Shown here: piece by piece, positions 1-6,695 of the stretch
How the letters are laid out: every line of letters begins with the position of its first letter
Position numbering within the stretch: position 1 is the stretch's first letter
Assembly: GCA_937983075.1 (NCBI GenBank)
Contig: CALKAQ010000149.1
Location: 1-11,281, forward strand
Direction of reading: 5' to 3'
DNA: 11,281 nucleotides
From: an uncultured bacterium
Lineage (GTDB): Bacteria; Bacillota; Limnochordia; DTU080; JAAYLA01
Translations under genes and position numbers: made by a program
Notes under the pieces: model-generated
The model's input: only the letters and a program-made list of their open reading frames with translations
Database searches by the model: none
What the model was told of the DNA's origin: nothing

Positions 1-73
1 CCTGGTAAACCAACACGGCCGCGAAAAAAAATAAAATGCCGCTGAATACAATAAACACTGTCTGCGATCCCAC
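1..73 (-). CDS. Membrane protein, N-terminal fragment (runs off left edge)
   Basis: A GTG at 73-71 opens a frame that stays open to base 1, giving 24 codons. It is preceded by a strong AGGAGG site (84-79) with five bases between. The visible residues begin (M)GSQTVFIVF and continue as one hydrophobic stretch rich in F, I, L, V and A, which looks like a first transmembrane segment or signal anchor. The gene follows the cytidylyltransferase-phosphatase gene on the same strand after 69 bases, so co-transcription is likely. By context it could belong to polysaccharide synthesis or export (a flippase, polymerase or glycosyltransferase), but the fragment is too short to name a family. Confidence 0.42.
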   Translation of the reverse strand, partial: MGSQTVFIVFSGILFFFAAVLVYQ

Positions 74-142
74 CTGCCCCTCCTGCTCTAATCCATCCTT
101 ATAATACAATAACGAAATTTCACTAGTTATCTTCCTCTAACC

Positions 143-1294
143 TCAAATCGCTTGCGCCGCTGCGGCGATACACTCGAACAACTCACGTATACATCCGCAG
201 CCTCCTTGCGTTTCAAGCACAACTTGAGCGGCCTGCTTTGCAACCGGATACGCATCCGCAGGAGCTACGCCGCAGCCTACATACAACATGCACTCCACAT
301 CGGGAGCATCGTTGCCTACATACACGACGGTTCGGGGATCAATTCCGCGGTGAATAAGCCAGTTTTTGAGTGCGGGCAGTTTTCTGTTTGCCACCAGGCA
401 TTCGATGCCGAGCTTATCGCAGCGCATTCTTACAACCGGGTTGCGTTCCGAAGTTAAGACGAGCAAGGGCACGCCCATCTCCTGCAGCCGTCGGATAGCC
501 CAGCCGTCGCCGCGGTGACATGCGACGGCCTCTTGACCCGTTTCGTTCACCTGAACTTGATTGTTGGTCAGCACACCATCGAAGTCCATAATCAGTGCGC
601 CCAGTTTTTTCGGCAAACAAGACATACGCATGTTGTTCAGGCGCTGTCGCATCAGCGTTTGAGCTATAAGAAAATCGGTTTCATTATCGATTTCAATTGC
701 CCTCTCCGGGGCAATAGGGTATATTTCCAAACGCCCTGAGAAACGGTTTTTTGCCCGTATGAACGTCTCAATGCGCAACGCATATACAGCGCCGACTTCA
801 AGAAAATGGGGTTCCTGATGCTGCCGCATGGGACGATAACCTCGGCTATGCCCCAAAGGAACGACACTTGACGATGTACGTTGCCATAAAAAATGATGCC
901 AGGGACAGGCTGTAAAAACCGAATCGGCATGATCGAGCATATTCACGGCACCGTCGATGTCTGCCGGTAAGGTGAGCGGAGAGGTACACTGCAAAAAGGC
1001 CATCCTTCCTTGCGAGACCCCGAGGCGTTCTAATGCGTGCAGCAACGCGAGCTCCGATGGGACGTTGTCACCGCTCAGTTCGCTGGGGCGTCGTATAACT
1101 TCCGCCCCATATGCACGACTGACCGCAGCAATTTCCTCATCGTCAGTGGAAACGACAACCCTCTCTATTGTCGAGGCCTGCAAGGCGGCTTCGATGGTCC
1201 AAGCGATTAAGGGCTTACCGCAAAACGGAAGCACGTTCTTCCTAGGAATTCCCTTGGATCCTCCACGAGCCGGAATGATGGCAAGTGCACCCAA
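143..1294 (-). CDS. Bifunctional acylneuraminate cytidylyltransferase / KdsC-like HAD phosphatase
   Basis: Predicted to activate a nonulosonic acid (sialic, legionaminic or similar) as its CMP sugar, with a fused phosphatase for a sugar-acid phosphate. The product is 383 aa and cytosolic. Residues about 3-225 are a NeuA-type nucleotidyltransferase: the CTP-binding loop PARGGSKG (8-15), LQCTSPL near 101-107 and the EIDNETDF segment near 201-208. Residues about 231-383 are a C1-type HAD domain like KdsC: DFDGVLT (nucleophile D237, acid/base D239), LTSE (T281), lysines near 305-310 and GNDAPD (D329, D332). All HAD catalytic motifs are present, so this domain should be active, unlike the degenerate one in animal CMAS. 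A TTG start at 1294 is chosen because AAGGAGGT lies seven bases upstream and the protein then opens directly on the first beta strand. The open frame extends upstream to 1402 but without family similarity. In a sporulating host it may serve spore-coat or cell-surface glycans. The exact sugar is unknown. Confidence 0.86.
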   Translation of the reverse strand: MGALAIIPARGGSKGIPRKNVLPFCGKPLIAWTIEAALQASTIERVVVSTDDEEIAAVSRAYGAEVIRRPSELSGDNVPSELALLHALERLGVSQGRMAFLQCTSPLTLPADIDGAVNMLDHADSVFTACPWHHFLWQRTSSSVVPLGHSRGYRPMRQHQEPHFLEVGAVYALRIETFIRAKNRFSGRLEIYPIAPERAIEIDNETDFLIAQTLMRQRLNNMRMSCLPKKLGALIMDFDGVLTNNQVQVNETGQEAVACHRGDGWAIRRLQEMGVPLLVLTSERNPVVRMRCDKLGIECLVANRKLPALKNWLIHRGIDPRTVVYVGNDAPDVECMLYVGCGVAPADAYPVAKQAAQVVLETQGGCGCIRELFECIAAAAQAI

Positions 1295-1721
1295 AACGGA
1301 TACCTCCTTGATTACCCGATATATGAACTCTGTCCGGCTTTCGTGTGTCGTCCAAAAAGACGGTTTTTCGCCGAATATTTGGTCGCCCCACGCTGGATCC
1401 AAGCATCGAATAAGTGACCTTGCGTACTATCCACCCAAGTGCCCCTCAGGACACCCAACCGGCCTCAACTTGATCAGCAGAGAGGTGAAAATCATCCATT
1501 TTTCAACACCCGTGCCCAAAAATATCACCGGCATGGCCCGAACTCAAAGAACATTCGTTCGTCCGCCAGCCTAGTTGGCGCCGTGCATTCAATCATTCAC
1601 CGTCCGGCTTTCCCAAACTTGGTTGAATCCGCAAAGCACGTTTAGACCGCAACGGCGGCATGCTAACACCAACGCCCTGCCCGATCACAGAGGTTCAAAT
1701 CGACTTGGTTGGGGTGACAGC
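1295..1721. other. Divergent intergenic region, no convincing gene
   Basis: These 427 bases separate the minus-strand cytidylyltransferase gene from plus-strand splB. I see the Shine-Dalgarno sites at both ends, but no short gene with both a ribosome site and family similarity. A CATGCTA at 1659-1665, 57 bases before the splB start, resembles a sigma-G -10 element (CATACTA). The matching -35 position (GCACG near 1636) fits only weakly. Promoters for both genes must lie here or further out, and none can be named with confidence. No splA-like gene precedes splB, unlike in Bacillus subtilis. An 11-base direct repeat (GTCCGGCTTTC at 1332 and 1602) is probably chance. Confidence 0.5.
1302..1309 (-). 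promoter_or_regulatory. Shine-Dalgarno site fixing a TTG start
   Basis: On the minus strand this reads AAGGAGGT, a near-perfect match to the 16S rRNA tail, seven bases before TTG at 1294-1292. No ATG or GTG lies at a suitable distance. It sets the start of the cytidylyltransferase gene 36 codons inside the longest open frame. Confidence 0.8.
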
Positions 1722-2747
1722 GTGAGAGTTTTCATGCCGGATCGCGTTTATTTCGAGCCGGACGCACTGAAATATGAGCTCGGCGAACGATTGCGCGGAG
1801 AATTTGCAGCGCGAGGCATTCCGATCTTCATGACCACATCGCACAACCGGGTCACGAAGATTCCCGGCGACACACGTCGAGAAGCTTTTTTTGCTGCAAA
1901 ACGTACGCTGGTCATCGGTGTTCGACGCAGCAAAGACTTCCAAACGTCCAAACCGTCGGCCGATTATGCGCTCCCGCTTGTCACTGGCTGCCCGGGCCAC
2001 TGCCAGTACTGCTACCTCAACACTTCGCTGGGAAATAAACCGTACGTACGCATTTATGTAAACGTCAACGAAATATTGGCCCGCGCCGATCGCTACATCG
2101 AGAAAAACGCACCGAAAGAGACCGTCTTTGACGGTTCATGCACATCCGATCCGGTGGTCGTCGAACCGTGGTCGGGTGCTCTGCGCACGTGCATCGAGCA
2201 CTTCGCCCAAAGCCGCTACGGACGCTTTCGCTTTGTAACCAAATATGATGCGGTTGACGGACTGCTCGATGCCGATCACCGGGGACGGACGGAAATCCGC
2301 TTCAGCATCAACAGCGAATATGTGATCAAAAATTTCGAGAAGGCGGTCGCGAGCCTCGAGCGCAGGCTGAATGCCGCACGCAAAGTCGCCGAAGCGGGAT
2401 ACCCTCTCGGCTTCTTGATCGGTCCGATCATGGAATACGAAGGCTGGCAAGCGGGCTACACAAAAATGCTCAACGATCTGGCGGAGCGTTTGAGCGGCAT
2501 ATCCCCGACATCGCTCACGTTTGAACTCGTGACGCACCGATTTACTCCGAAGGCGAAGCGGATCATCAACGAAGTGTATCCGCAAAATCGCTTGCCGATG
2601 GACGAGCAAAACCGCCAATGGAAGTGGGGACAATTTGGCTACGGCAAGTACCTCTACCCCAAAGATACCTTTGAAGAGCTGCAAGACTTTTTCTACCGGC
2701 GCATTCCAGCGTTCTTTCCGCAGGCCCACATCCTCTACATGGTGTAA
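1722..2747 (+). CDS. splB: Spore photoproduct lyase (radical SAM)
   Basis: Repairs the UV lesion spore photoproduct (5-thyminyl-5,6-dihydrothymine) back to two thymines without excision when spores germinate. The protein is 341 aa, and Bacillus subtilis SplB is 342. The radical SAM cluster motif is CPGHCQYC (C90, C94, C97), the CxxxCxxC spacing used by this family. GSCTSDP supplies C140, equivalent to the hydrogen-donor Cys141 of B. subtilis. Other family blocks are TTSHN, LVIGVR, SKPSADYA, KPYVRIYVNV, RFSINSEYVIKNFE, AGYPLGF and FELVTHRFT. GTG at 1722 is chosen because GGGGTGA lies four bases upstream and the protein then aligns with the B. subtilis N-terminus. The frame is open back to 1575, but those residues are unrelated, and the ATG at 1734 lies too far from the site. 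It is monocistronic here, convergent with copZ, and is expected to be made in the forespore under sigma-G. Confidence 0.95.
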   Translation: MRVFMPDRVYFEPDALKYELGERLRGEFAARGIPIFMTTSHNRVTKIPGDTRREAFFAAKRTLVIGVRRSKDFQTSKPSADYALPLVTGCPGHCQYCYLNTSLGNKPYVRIYVNVNEILARADRYIEKNAPKETVFDGSCTSDPVVVEPWSGALRTCIEHFAQSRYGRFRFVTKYDAVDGLLDADHRGRTEIRFSINSEYVIKNFEKAVASLERRLNAARKVAEAGYPLGFLIGPIMEYEGWQAGYTKMLNDLAERLSGISPTSLTFELVTHRFTPKAKRIINEVYPQNRLPMDEQNRQWKWGQFGYGKYLYPKDTFEELQDFFYRRIPAFFPQAHILYMV

Positions 2748-2751
2748 GCGC

Positions 2752-2781
2752 AAAAAAGGGCCAGGTTGTTCCGCCTGGCCC
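2752..2781 (-). terminator. Rho-independent terminator of the copper operon
   Basis: A perfect 8-bp stem, GGGCCAGG (2758-2765) with CCTGGCCC (2774-2781), encloses an 8-base loop. On the minus strand it is followed by six Ts (2757-2752). It begins 12 bases after the copZ stop, so it ends the csoR-copA-copZ transcript. On the plus strand, after splB, the same hairpin has no T-run, so it would be a weak terminator in that direction. Confidence 0.88.
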
Positions 2782-2793
2782 CATCGGCATAGC

Positions 2794-3006
2794 CTATGCT
2801 TCAACGACCTCGTAGCCGGCCTCTGCAATGGCTTCTTTCATCTGCTGTTCGGTAGCCCGCTCCGGATCAAATGAGACGGTCGCTTTGCCCGCTTGCAGGT
2901 CGACGTCGACTTGCTCAACACCGTCGATTTCCTTCAGCGCATCGGTCACTGCCTTTTTGCAATGTTCACAGCTCATGCCTTCGATTTTCAGTTCTTTGAT
3001 TGCCAT
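2794..3006 (-). CDS. copZ: Copper chaperone CopZ
   Basis: Small cytosolic Cu(I) carrier that hands copper to the CopA ATPase and buffers the cytosol. The 70 residues form one heavy-metal-associated (HMA) domain of beta-alpha-beta-beta-alpha-beta order, with the GMSCEHC metal loop (C13, C16) and the closing AGYEV segment. B. subtilis CopZ is 69 aa. ATG at 3006 follows AGGAG at a normal distance. It is the last gene of the copper operon, 36 bases after the copA stop, and is followed directly by a terminator. A generic HMA protein or mercury-binding MerP is less likely: there is no signal peptide, and it is next to copA and csoR. Confidence 0.94.
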   Translation of the reverse strand: MAIKELKIEGMSCEHCKKAVTDALKEIDGVEQVDVDLQAGKATVSFDPERATEQQMKEAIAEAGYEVVEA

Positions 3007-3042
3007 ATTCGCTCTCCTCTCCGATATGTCCGCCCAGAAATG

Positions 3043-5520
3043 TCAAACGGCTTGCGCCTGCAGCTCCCGACGGAAACCCTTTTGGGGATCAAATCGCTTG
3101 AGCAGTGATGAATTGGTCACCACCGACACCGAACTGAATGCCATCGCCGCACCGGCAATGATTGGGCTCAAGATCCCAAAAGCGGCAAACGGTATGCCGA
3201 TGGTGTTGTAAATCAACGCCCAAAACAAGTTCTGCTTGATCTTGGTCATGGTTGCACGGCTCATCCGAATGGCGGCCACGATACCGCGGAGATCCCCGCT
3301 CATCAACGTAATGTCAGCCGCCTCGATGGCCACATCCGTGCCCGTGCCGATCGCGATGCCGACGTCCGCCTTGGCGAGTGCAGGGGCGTCATTGATGCCG
3401 TCGCCAACCATCGCCACCTTCAACCCTTGCGCCTGCAGCTTTTCCACCACACCGGCCTTGTCCTCGGGAAGCACTTCGGCAATGACATCTTCCGTACGGA
3501 TGCCGACCTGGCGGGCAATGGCGTGGGCTGTGCGCCGGTTGTCGCCGGTCAGCATCATCACCCGCAGCCCCATCCCCTGCAGAACGGCAATGGCTTCAGC
3601 TGCTGATTCCTTCACGGTGTCCGCCACCGCGATCAGTCCCGCCAATTGACCGTCCACTGCAGCGAGCATGGCCGTCTTTCCTTCGCCTTCCAGGCTTTCC
3701 ATGTCTCCTTGCACCGGCCCGATATCGATGCGGTGATCGTGCATCAACTTGCGATTGCCCACCAACACCGCTCGGCCCTCGATTTCAGCGCGAATGCCGT
3801 GGCCCGGAATGGCTTCAAACGCGGCAGCGTCCTCCAATGCGATGTCTTTGGCTTGTGCCGACGCGACAATGGCCTGCGCCAGCGGATGTTCCGATGCTTT
3901 TTCAGCCCGGGCGACCCATTCCAAGAGTGCCGTCTCGTCGAACTCGCCAAAGGCGATCACATCGGTAACTTCCGGTTCGCCTTTGGTGATCGTCCCCGTT
4001 TTGTCGAGAACGACAGCGTTTAATTCATGCGCCTTTTCCAGATGCTCGCCGCCTTTGAACAAAATGCCGTTCTCCGCGCCTTTTCCCGTACCGACCATAA
4101 TGGCGGTCGGCGTCGCCAGGCCGAGCGCACACGGACAAGCAATCACCAGCACCGCCGTCATGTTCAGCAGCGCACGCGTGAAATCGCCGGTGGCGATATA
4201 CCAGCCAATGAATGCAATGACCGCCACACCGACAACGGCCGGCACAAAGTACGCCGAAACGACATCTGCGAGCCGTTGGATGGGCGCCTTCGACGCTTGG
4301 GCTTCTTCCACCACGCGGATGATCTGGGCCAAAGCTGTGTCCTTGCCGACCTTCGTCGCCTCAACCTTAAAGGTGCCGTGTTTATTGATCGTAGCGCCGA
4401 CCACCTCGTCGCCCGGCCCCTTTTCGACGGGCATACTCTCGCCGGTAATCATCGATTCGTCCACAGCGGAACGTCCTTCCCGCACGATGCCGTCCACGGG
4501 AATCTTTTCTCCGGGCCGCACGACGATGATATCGCCGACTTGCACTTGTTCAATGGGGATGTCGATTTCTGCACCGTCACGGACAACACGTGCGGTTTTC
4601 GGCTGCAGCCCCATGAGCTTCTTGATCGCCTCGGACGTTCTGCCCTTCGCTCGCGCCTCGAGCAGCTTGCCCAAAAGAATCAAGGTGATGAGGACCGCGC
4701 TCGTCTCGAAATAGAGCCCGGTAACGCCGAGATCCGGGAACAAAAGTCCGGCAAGGCTGTAGAAGTATGCTGCCGATGTCCCGAGCGCAACCAAAACCGA
4801 CATGTTCGCCGAGCCGCTCCGGAGATTGTAGTACGAGTCGACGTAAAACTGCCAGCCGGCGTAAAACTGCACCGGTGTCGCCAAAGCAAATTGCACCCAG
4901 CCGTTCAGCAGCCAGTCGACGATAACGTGGTTCACGTCGGTGATGTGTCCGATCATCGACAAGAACAACGGCAGGGAGAGCACGGCCGACAGCGTGAACA
5001 AAAACTTTTGTCGCCGGACTTCTTCTTCCCGAGCCGCTTGTTCCGCATCCGGCGCCCCCTCCTCCGGCACGAACGCCTGGTAGCCTAAGTCGGCGACTTT
5101 TTTCTGCAAATCCGCAACGCTGGTCAACGCAGGAATGTACTCGACGTGGGCCGACTCCGTGGCCAAGTTGACACTCGCCTTGACACCAGGGAGCTTGTTG
5201 AGCCCGCGTTCGATCCGGGCGGCGCAATTCGCGCAAGTCATGCCGACCACGTTCAGCTTCACCGTGTCGCGGACGACCTTGTAGCCCAATTCGTGCACTT
5301 TTTCCGCCACTTGCTCGAGCGTGATCTCATCCGGATTATATGTGACCGACGCCTTCTCGAGCGGCAAATTGACCGTCGCTTCAACAACCCCCGGCAGCTT
5401 CGCCAGCCCTTTTTCAATCCGGTTGGCGCAAGCTGCACACGTCATTCCCTGAATGCTCAGGGCCACCTTCTGACTAGTCGGAGCGGAAGCTGGCCGGGAC
5501 GCAGGATCTTCTGTCCGCAC
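3043..5520 (-). CDS. copA: Cu(I)-exporting P1B-type ATPase CopA
   Basis: Pumps Cu(I) out across the cytoplasmic membrane using ATP. The product is 825 aa with two N-terminal HMA domains, GMTCAAC (C28, C31) and GMTCANC (C96, C99), then about eight membrane helices. Motifs in order: TGES (359-362) in the actuator domain, the CPC copper site (C462-P463-C464), DKTGT with phosphorylated D506, SEHP (543-546) in the nucleotide domain, GDGIND (706-711), and the P1B-1 signatures YN (771-772) and MxxSS (M793, S796, S797). These define the Cu(I)/Ag(I) subclass. The start is GTG at 5520, four bases after GGGGGTGA, and no better start exists before the first HMA domain. Length is close to B. subtilis CopA (about 800). 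The gene has its own promoter and operator between it and csoR. Confidence 0.97.
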   Translation of the reverse strand: MRTEDPASRPASAPTSQKVALSIQGMTCAACANRIEKGLAKLPGVVEATVNLPLEKASVTYNPDEITLEQVAEKVHELGYKVVRDTVKLNVVGMTCANCAARIERGLNKLPGVKASVNLATESAHVEYIPALTSVADLQKKVADLGYQAFVPEEGAPDAEQAAREEEVRRQKFLFTLSAVLSLPLFLSMIGHITDVNHVIVDWLLNGWVQFALATPVQFYAGWQFYVDSYYNLRSGSANMSVLVALGTSAAYFYSLAGLLFPDLGVTGLYFETSAVLITLILLGKLLEARAKGRTSEAIKKLMGLQPKTARVVRDGAEIDIPIEQVQVGDIIVVRPGEKIPVDGIVREGRSAVDESMITGESMPVEKGPGDEVVGATINKHGTFKVEATKVGKDTALAQIIRVVEEAQASKAPIQRLADVVSAYFVPAVVGVAVIAFIGWYIATGDFTRALLNMTAVLVIACPCALGLATPTAIMVGTGKGAENGILFKGGEHLEKAHELNAVVLDKTGTITKGEPEVTDVIAFGEFDETALLEWVARAEKASEHPLAQAIVASAQAKDIALEDAAAFEAIPGHGIRAEIEGRAVLVGNRKLMHDHRIDIGPVQGDMESLEGEGKTAMLAAVDGQLAGLIAVADTVKESAAEAIAVLQGMGLRVMMLTGDNRRTAHAIARQVGIRTEDVIAEVLPEDKAGVVEKLQAQGLKVAMVGDGINDAPALAKADVGIAIGTGTDVAIEAADITLMSGDLRGIVAAIRMSRATMTKIKQNLFWALIYNTIGIPFAAFGILSPIIAGAAMAFSSVSVVTNSSLLKRFDPQKGFRRELQAQAV

Positions 5521-5533
5521 GCCCTCACCCCCT

Positions 5534-5555
5534 TACCTTATACCCGTATAAGGTA
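5534..5555 (-). promoter_or_regulatory. CsoR-type operator of copA
   Basis: A perfect 10-bp inverted repeat, TACCTTATAC on the minus strand, with a 2-base centre, directly before the copA Shine-Dalgarno site. It matches the pseudo-dyad form of known CsoR boxes (TACC ... GGGTA). A related sequence lies upstream of csoR. It begins 14 bases after the predicted -10, so bound CsoR would sit at or just past the transcription start. Assignment rests on similarity and position, not on binding data. Confidence 0.78.
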
Positions 5556-5569
5556 TATGTTCCGATTCA

Positions 5570-5599
5570 AGTATAGGGCGCAGTTCCTTCGACTGTCAA
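5570..5599 (-). promoter_or_regulatory. Sigma-A-type promoter of copA-copZ
   Basis: TTGACA (5599-5594) and TATACT (5575-5570) are separated by 18 bases on the minus strand, a near-consensus vegetative promoter. It lies wholly between the csoR stop and copA. Transcription would start near 5561-5563, leaving a leader of about 42 bases that contains the operator and the ribosome site. Confidence 0.75.
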
Positions 5600-5630
5600 C
5601 CGATCATTTGCAGCGACACGTGATCATCAT

Positions 5631-5903
5631 TCACTTGACAAATCTCCGCACCACCTCGGTGAGCTCTGCAATGGCGCTTTCCCCGTTGTCCTCCTTGATG
5701 GCGCGGGCAACACAACCCCGGGTATGGCTTTCGAGCAGCATCATTCCAACACTGTTCAGCGCCGATCGGGCCGCCGCAATCTGAACCAAGATGTCGACAC
5801 AGTACTTGTCCTGCTCAATCATGCGTTGAATACCACCGATCTGCCCTTCAATACGCCGCAGCCGTTTGAGAAGCTCTTCTTTATCCTTCCCGTAAGAGCT
5901 CAT
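5631..5903 (-). CDS. csoR: Copper-sensing transcriptional repressor CsoR
   Basis: DNA-binding repressor that releases its operator on binding Cu(I), switching on copper export. The 90-residue, all-helical DUF156/CsoR-RcnR family protein has the RLRRIEGQIGGIQRMIE signature near the N-terminus. The Cu(I) ligands C35, H60 and C64 are present (x-C, H-C pattern of copper sensors), as are the second-shell Y34 and E80 equivalent to those of Mycobacterium tuberculosis CsoR. This points to copper sensing, not to nickel (RcnR) or formaldehyde (FrmR). The start ATG at 5903 follows GGGGGTGA by six bases. It is the first gene of the copper cluster. A second promoter lies between it and copA, and a candidate operator before csoR suggests autoregulation. 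Confidence 0.95.
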   Translation of the reverse strand: MSSYGKDKEELLKRLRRIEGQIGGIQRMIEQDKYCVDILVQIAAARSALNSVGMMLLESHTRGCVARAIKEDNGESAIAELTEVVRRFVK

Positions 5904-5953
5904 GGTGCTTCACCCCCAATGCCGCCGTCCGTCTCCATTCGCCCGAACACATG

Positions 5954-5972
5954 CCTATACCCCGTACCGGTA
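5954..5972 (-). promoter_or_regulatory. Candidate CsoR operator of csoR
   Basis: On the minus strand this reads TACC-GGTACG-GGGTATA-GG. The copA operator reads TACC-TTATAC-GGGTATA-AGG, so both share TACC-N6-GGGTATA with identical spacing. The copy here is a less perfect dyad, although it contains the 10-bp palindrome GTACCGGTAC. It starts 10 bases after the predicted csoR -10, the same placement as at copA. Confidence 0.6.
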
Positions 5973-5982
5973 CCACAACCTT

Positions 5983-6011
5983 AGTATGACCCACACCCGA
6001 TCGGCCGTCAA
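5983..6011 (-). promoter_or_regulatory. Sigma-A-type promoter of csoR
   Basis: TTGACG (6011-6006) and CATACT (5988-5983) lie 17 bases apart on the minus strand, in the gap between the mrpG stop and csoR. The predicted start near 5976 gives a leader of about 70 bases before the csoR ATG. I see no clear terminator with a T-run between mrpG and this promoter. Confidence 0.6.
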
Positions 6012-6079
6012 CCGGATCACTCCCGTCGCCTTGAACCGGCCGACAACTTCCACGCCAGGTGGCTCATACGGTATGGCGT

Positions 6080-6433
6080 TTATTCGACGGCTTCTTTATG
6101 TTCGACGTCTCGTGTCAGCGTATCGTCACGTACGTAAGGGTGTGAAGGAGCGATATTGGTGATGTAGCCGGCCCGTGCCAACATTTCAATGCCGAGGGGC
6201 GCTGCCAAGAAGAGAATAAACAGTGCAATGATCGGTTTTAAGAACAATTGATTCAGATGGACCGAGAGATAAATTGAAGCAGCCAACAGCAGCGTGGTGA
6301 CACCCAGGGTGGCCGGAAGCGCCGCCAGGTGGATGCGGCTGAAGAAATCGGACGAGCGGGCGACGCCAAACGAACCCGCGCACATCAAAAGTGCACCGAC
6401 GACCAATAAGACGCTAGTTAGAATCTCGATCAA
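6080..6433 (-). CDS. mrpG: Mrp Na+/H+ antiporter subunit G
   Basis: Small membrane subunit of the Mrp (Mnh/Sha/Pha) cation/proton antiporter. The product is 117 aa with three predicted helices. The family core is clear: a first helix ending in LLMCAGSFGVARSSDFFSRIH, then the ALPATLGV segment, and a third helix ending APLGIEMLARAGY. A polar tail of about 25 residues follows. A TTG start at 6433 is preferred: GGGTGAT precedes it at normal spacing, whereas the GTG three codons earlier (6442) abuts its only purine-rich stretch. Either start overlaps the end of mrpF (by 20 or 29 bases), implying translational coupling. It is the last gene of the mrp operon. Confidence 0.92.
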   Translation of the reverse strand: MIEILTSVLLVVGALLMCAGSFGVARSSDFFSRIHLAALPATLGVTTLLLAASIYLSVHLNQLFLKPIIALFILFLAAPLGIEMLARAGYITNIAPSHPYVRDDTLTRDVEHKEAVE

Positions 6434-6695
6434 TGATATCACCCTTCACGATAAACTTGGCGACGACCACGCTGAACATAAAGGGAACCAACGATACCAT
6501 AATCGCCAAATCGAAATGAAGCGTCGTCTTTTGCTGAATGGCCAAAACGGCAATCAGGCCTGTGAGGTTGACCGAGAACGTATCAAATGCCGCCGTACGA
6601 TCGAGCGACGTCGGACCGGCAAATACGCGATAGGCGCTGAAAACGAGCGCCAGCCCGAGGAGCACCAACGTAATCTTTATGGCCACCTCCAACAC
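6414..6695 (-). CDS. mrpF: Mrp Na+/H+ antiporter subunit F
   Basis: Small membrane subunit of the Mrp antiporter; with C, E and G it helps assemble the complex around the large antiporter-like subunits. The product is 93 aa with three predicted helices and the family block YRVFAGPTSLDRTAAFDT near residues 22-39, which includes the conserved GPT..DR motif. GTG at 6695 lies seven bases after GGGGGTGA. Its first base is the last base of the mrpE stop (TAGTG), and its 3' end overlaps mrpG. Confidence 0.93.
   Translation of the reverse strand: MLEVAIKITLVLLGLALVFSAYRVFAGPTSLDRTAAFDTFSVNLTGLIAVLAIQQKTTLHFDLAIMVSLVPFMFSVVVAKFIVKGDIIDRDSN
6439..6447 (-). promoter_or_regulatory. Ribosome site favouring a TTG start for mrpG
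   Basis: On the minus strand this reads GAAGGGTGA, five bases before TTG (6433-6431). The alternative GTG at 6442 lies inside this site, so it could hardly be served by it. Confidence 0.55.

Noticed and set aside
88..123. An 11-codon minus-strand frame (GTG 123 to TAG 90-88) with GAGGA upstream, which could be a leader peptide before the membrane gene.
   Set aside because: It is very short, has no recognisable attenuator or hairpin around it, and such frames are expected by chance.
1310..1330. CATATAT on the minus strand as a sigma-E, sigma-K or sigma-A -10 for the cytidylyltransferase gene.
   Set aside because: No suitable -35 element lies at the right distance for any of these factors.
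1295..1402. N-terminal extension of the cytidylyltransferase frame to 1402.
   Set aside because: The extra 36 residues have no family similarity and a near-perfect ribosome site sits inside them, just before TTG 1294.
957..1574. Long plus-strand frame of 205 codons.
   Set aside because: It lies mostly antisense to the cytidylyltransferase gene, has no recognisable domain and no ribosome site.
1564..1580. Small inverted repeat CGCCA...TGGCG as a terminator.
   Set aside because: The stem is short, no T-run follows on either strand, and no gene ends there.
1332..1612. Direct repeat GTCCGGCTTTC at 1332-1342 and 1602-1612.
   Set aside because: Only two 11-base copies with no flanking similarity and no mobile-element features.
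2136..2828. Minus-strand frame of 230 codons antisense to splB.
   Set aside because: Shadow of a strongly conserved gene; the translation is low in complexity typical of antisense frames and spans the terminator.
3749..5088. Long plus-strand frames opposite copA.
   Set aside because: They are antisense shadows of a complete, motif-perfect P-type ATPase and have no family features.
6001..6043. Inverted repeat TCGGCCG/CGGCCGA as an mrp terminator.
   Set aside because: The 29-base loop, lack of a T-run and overlap with the csoR -35 make it unconvincing.
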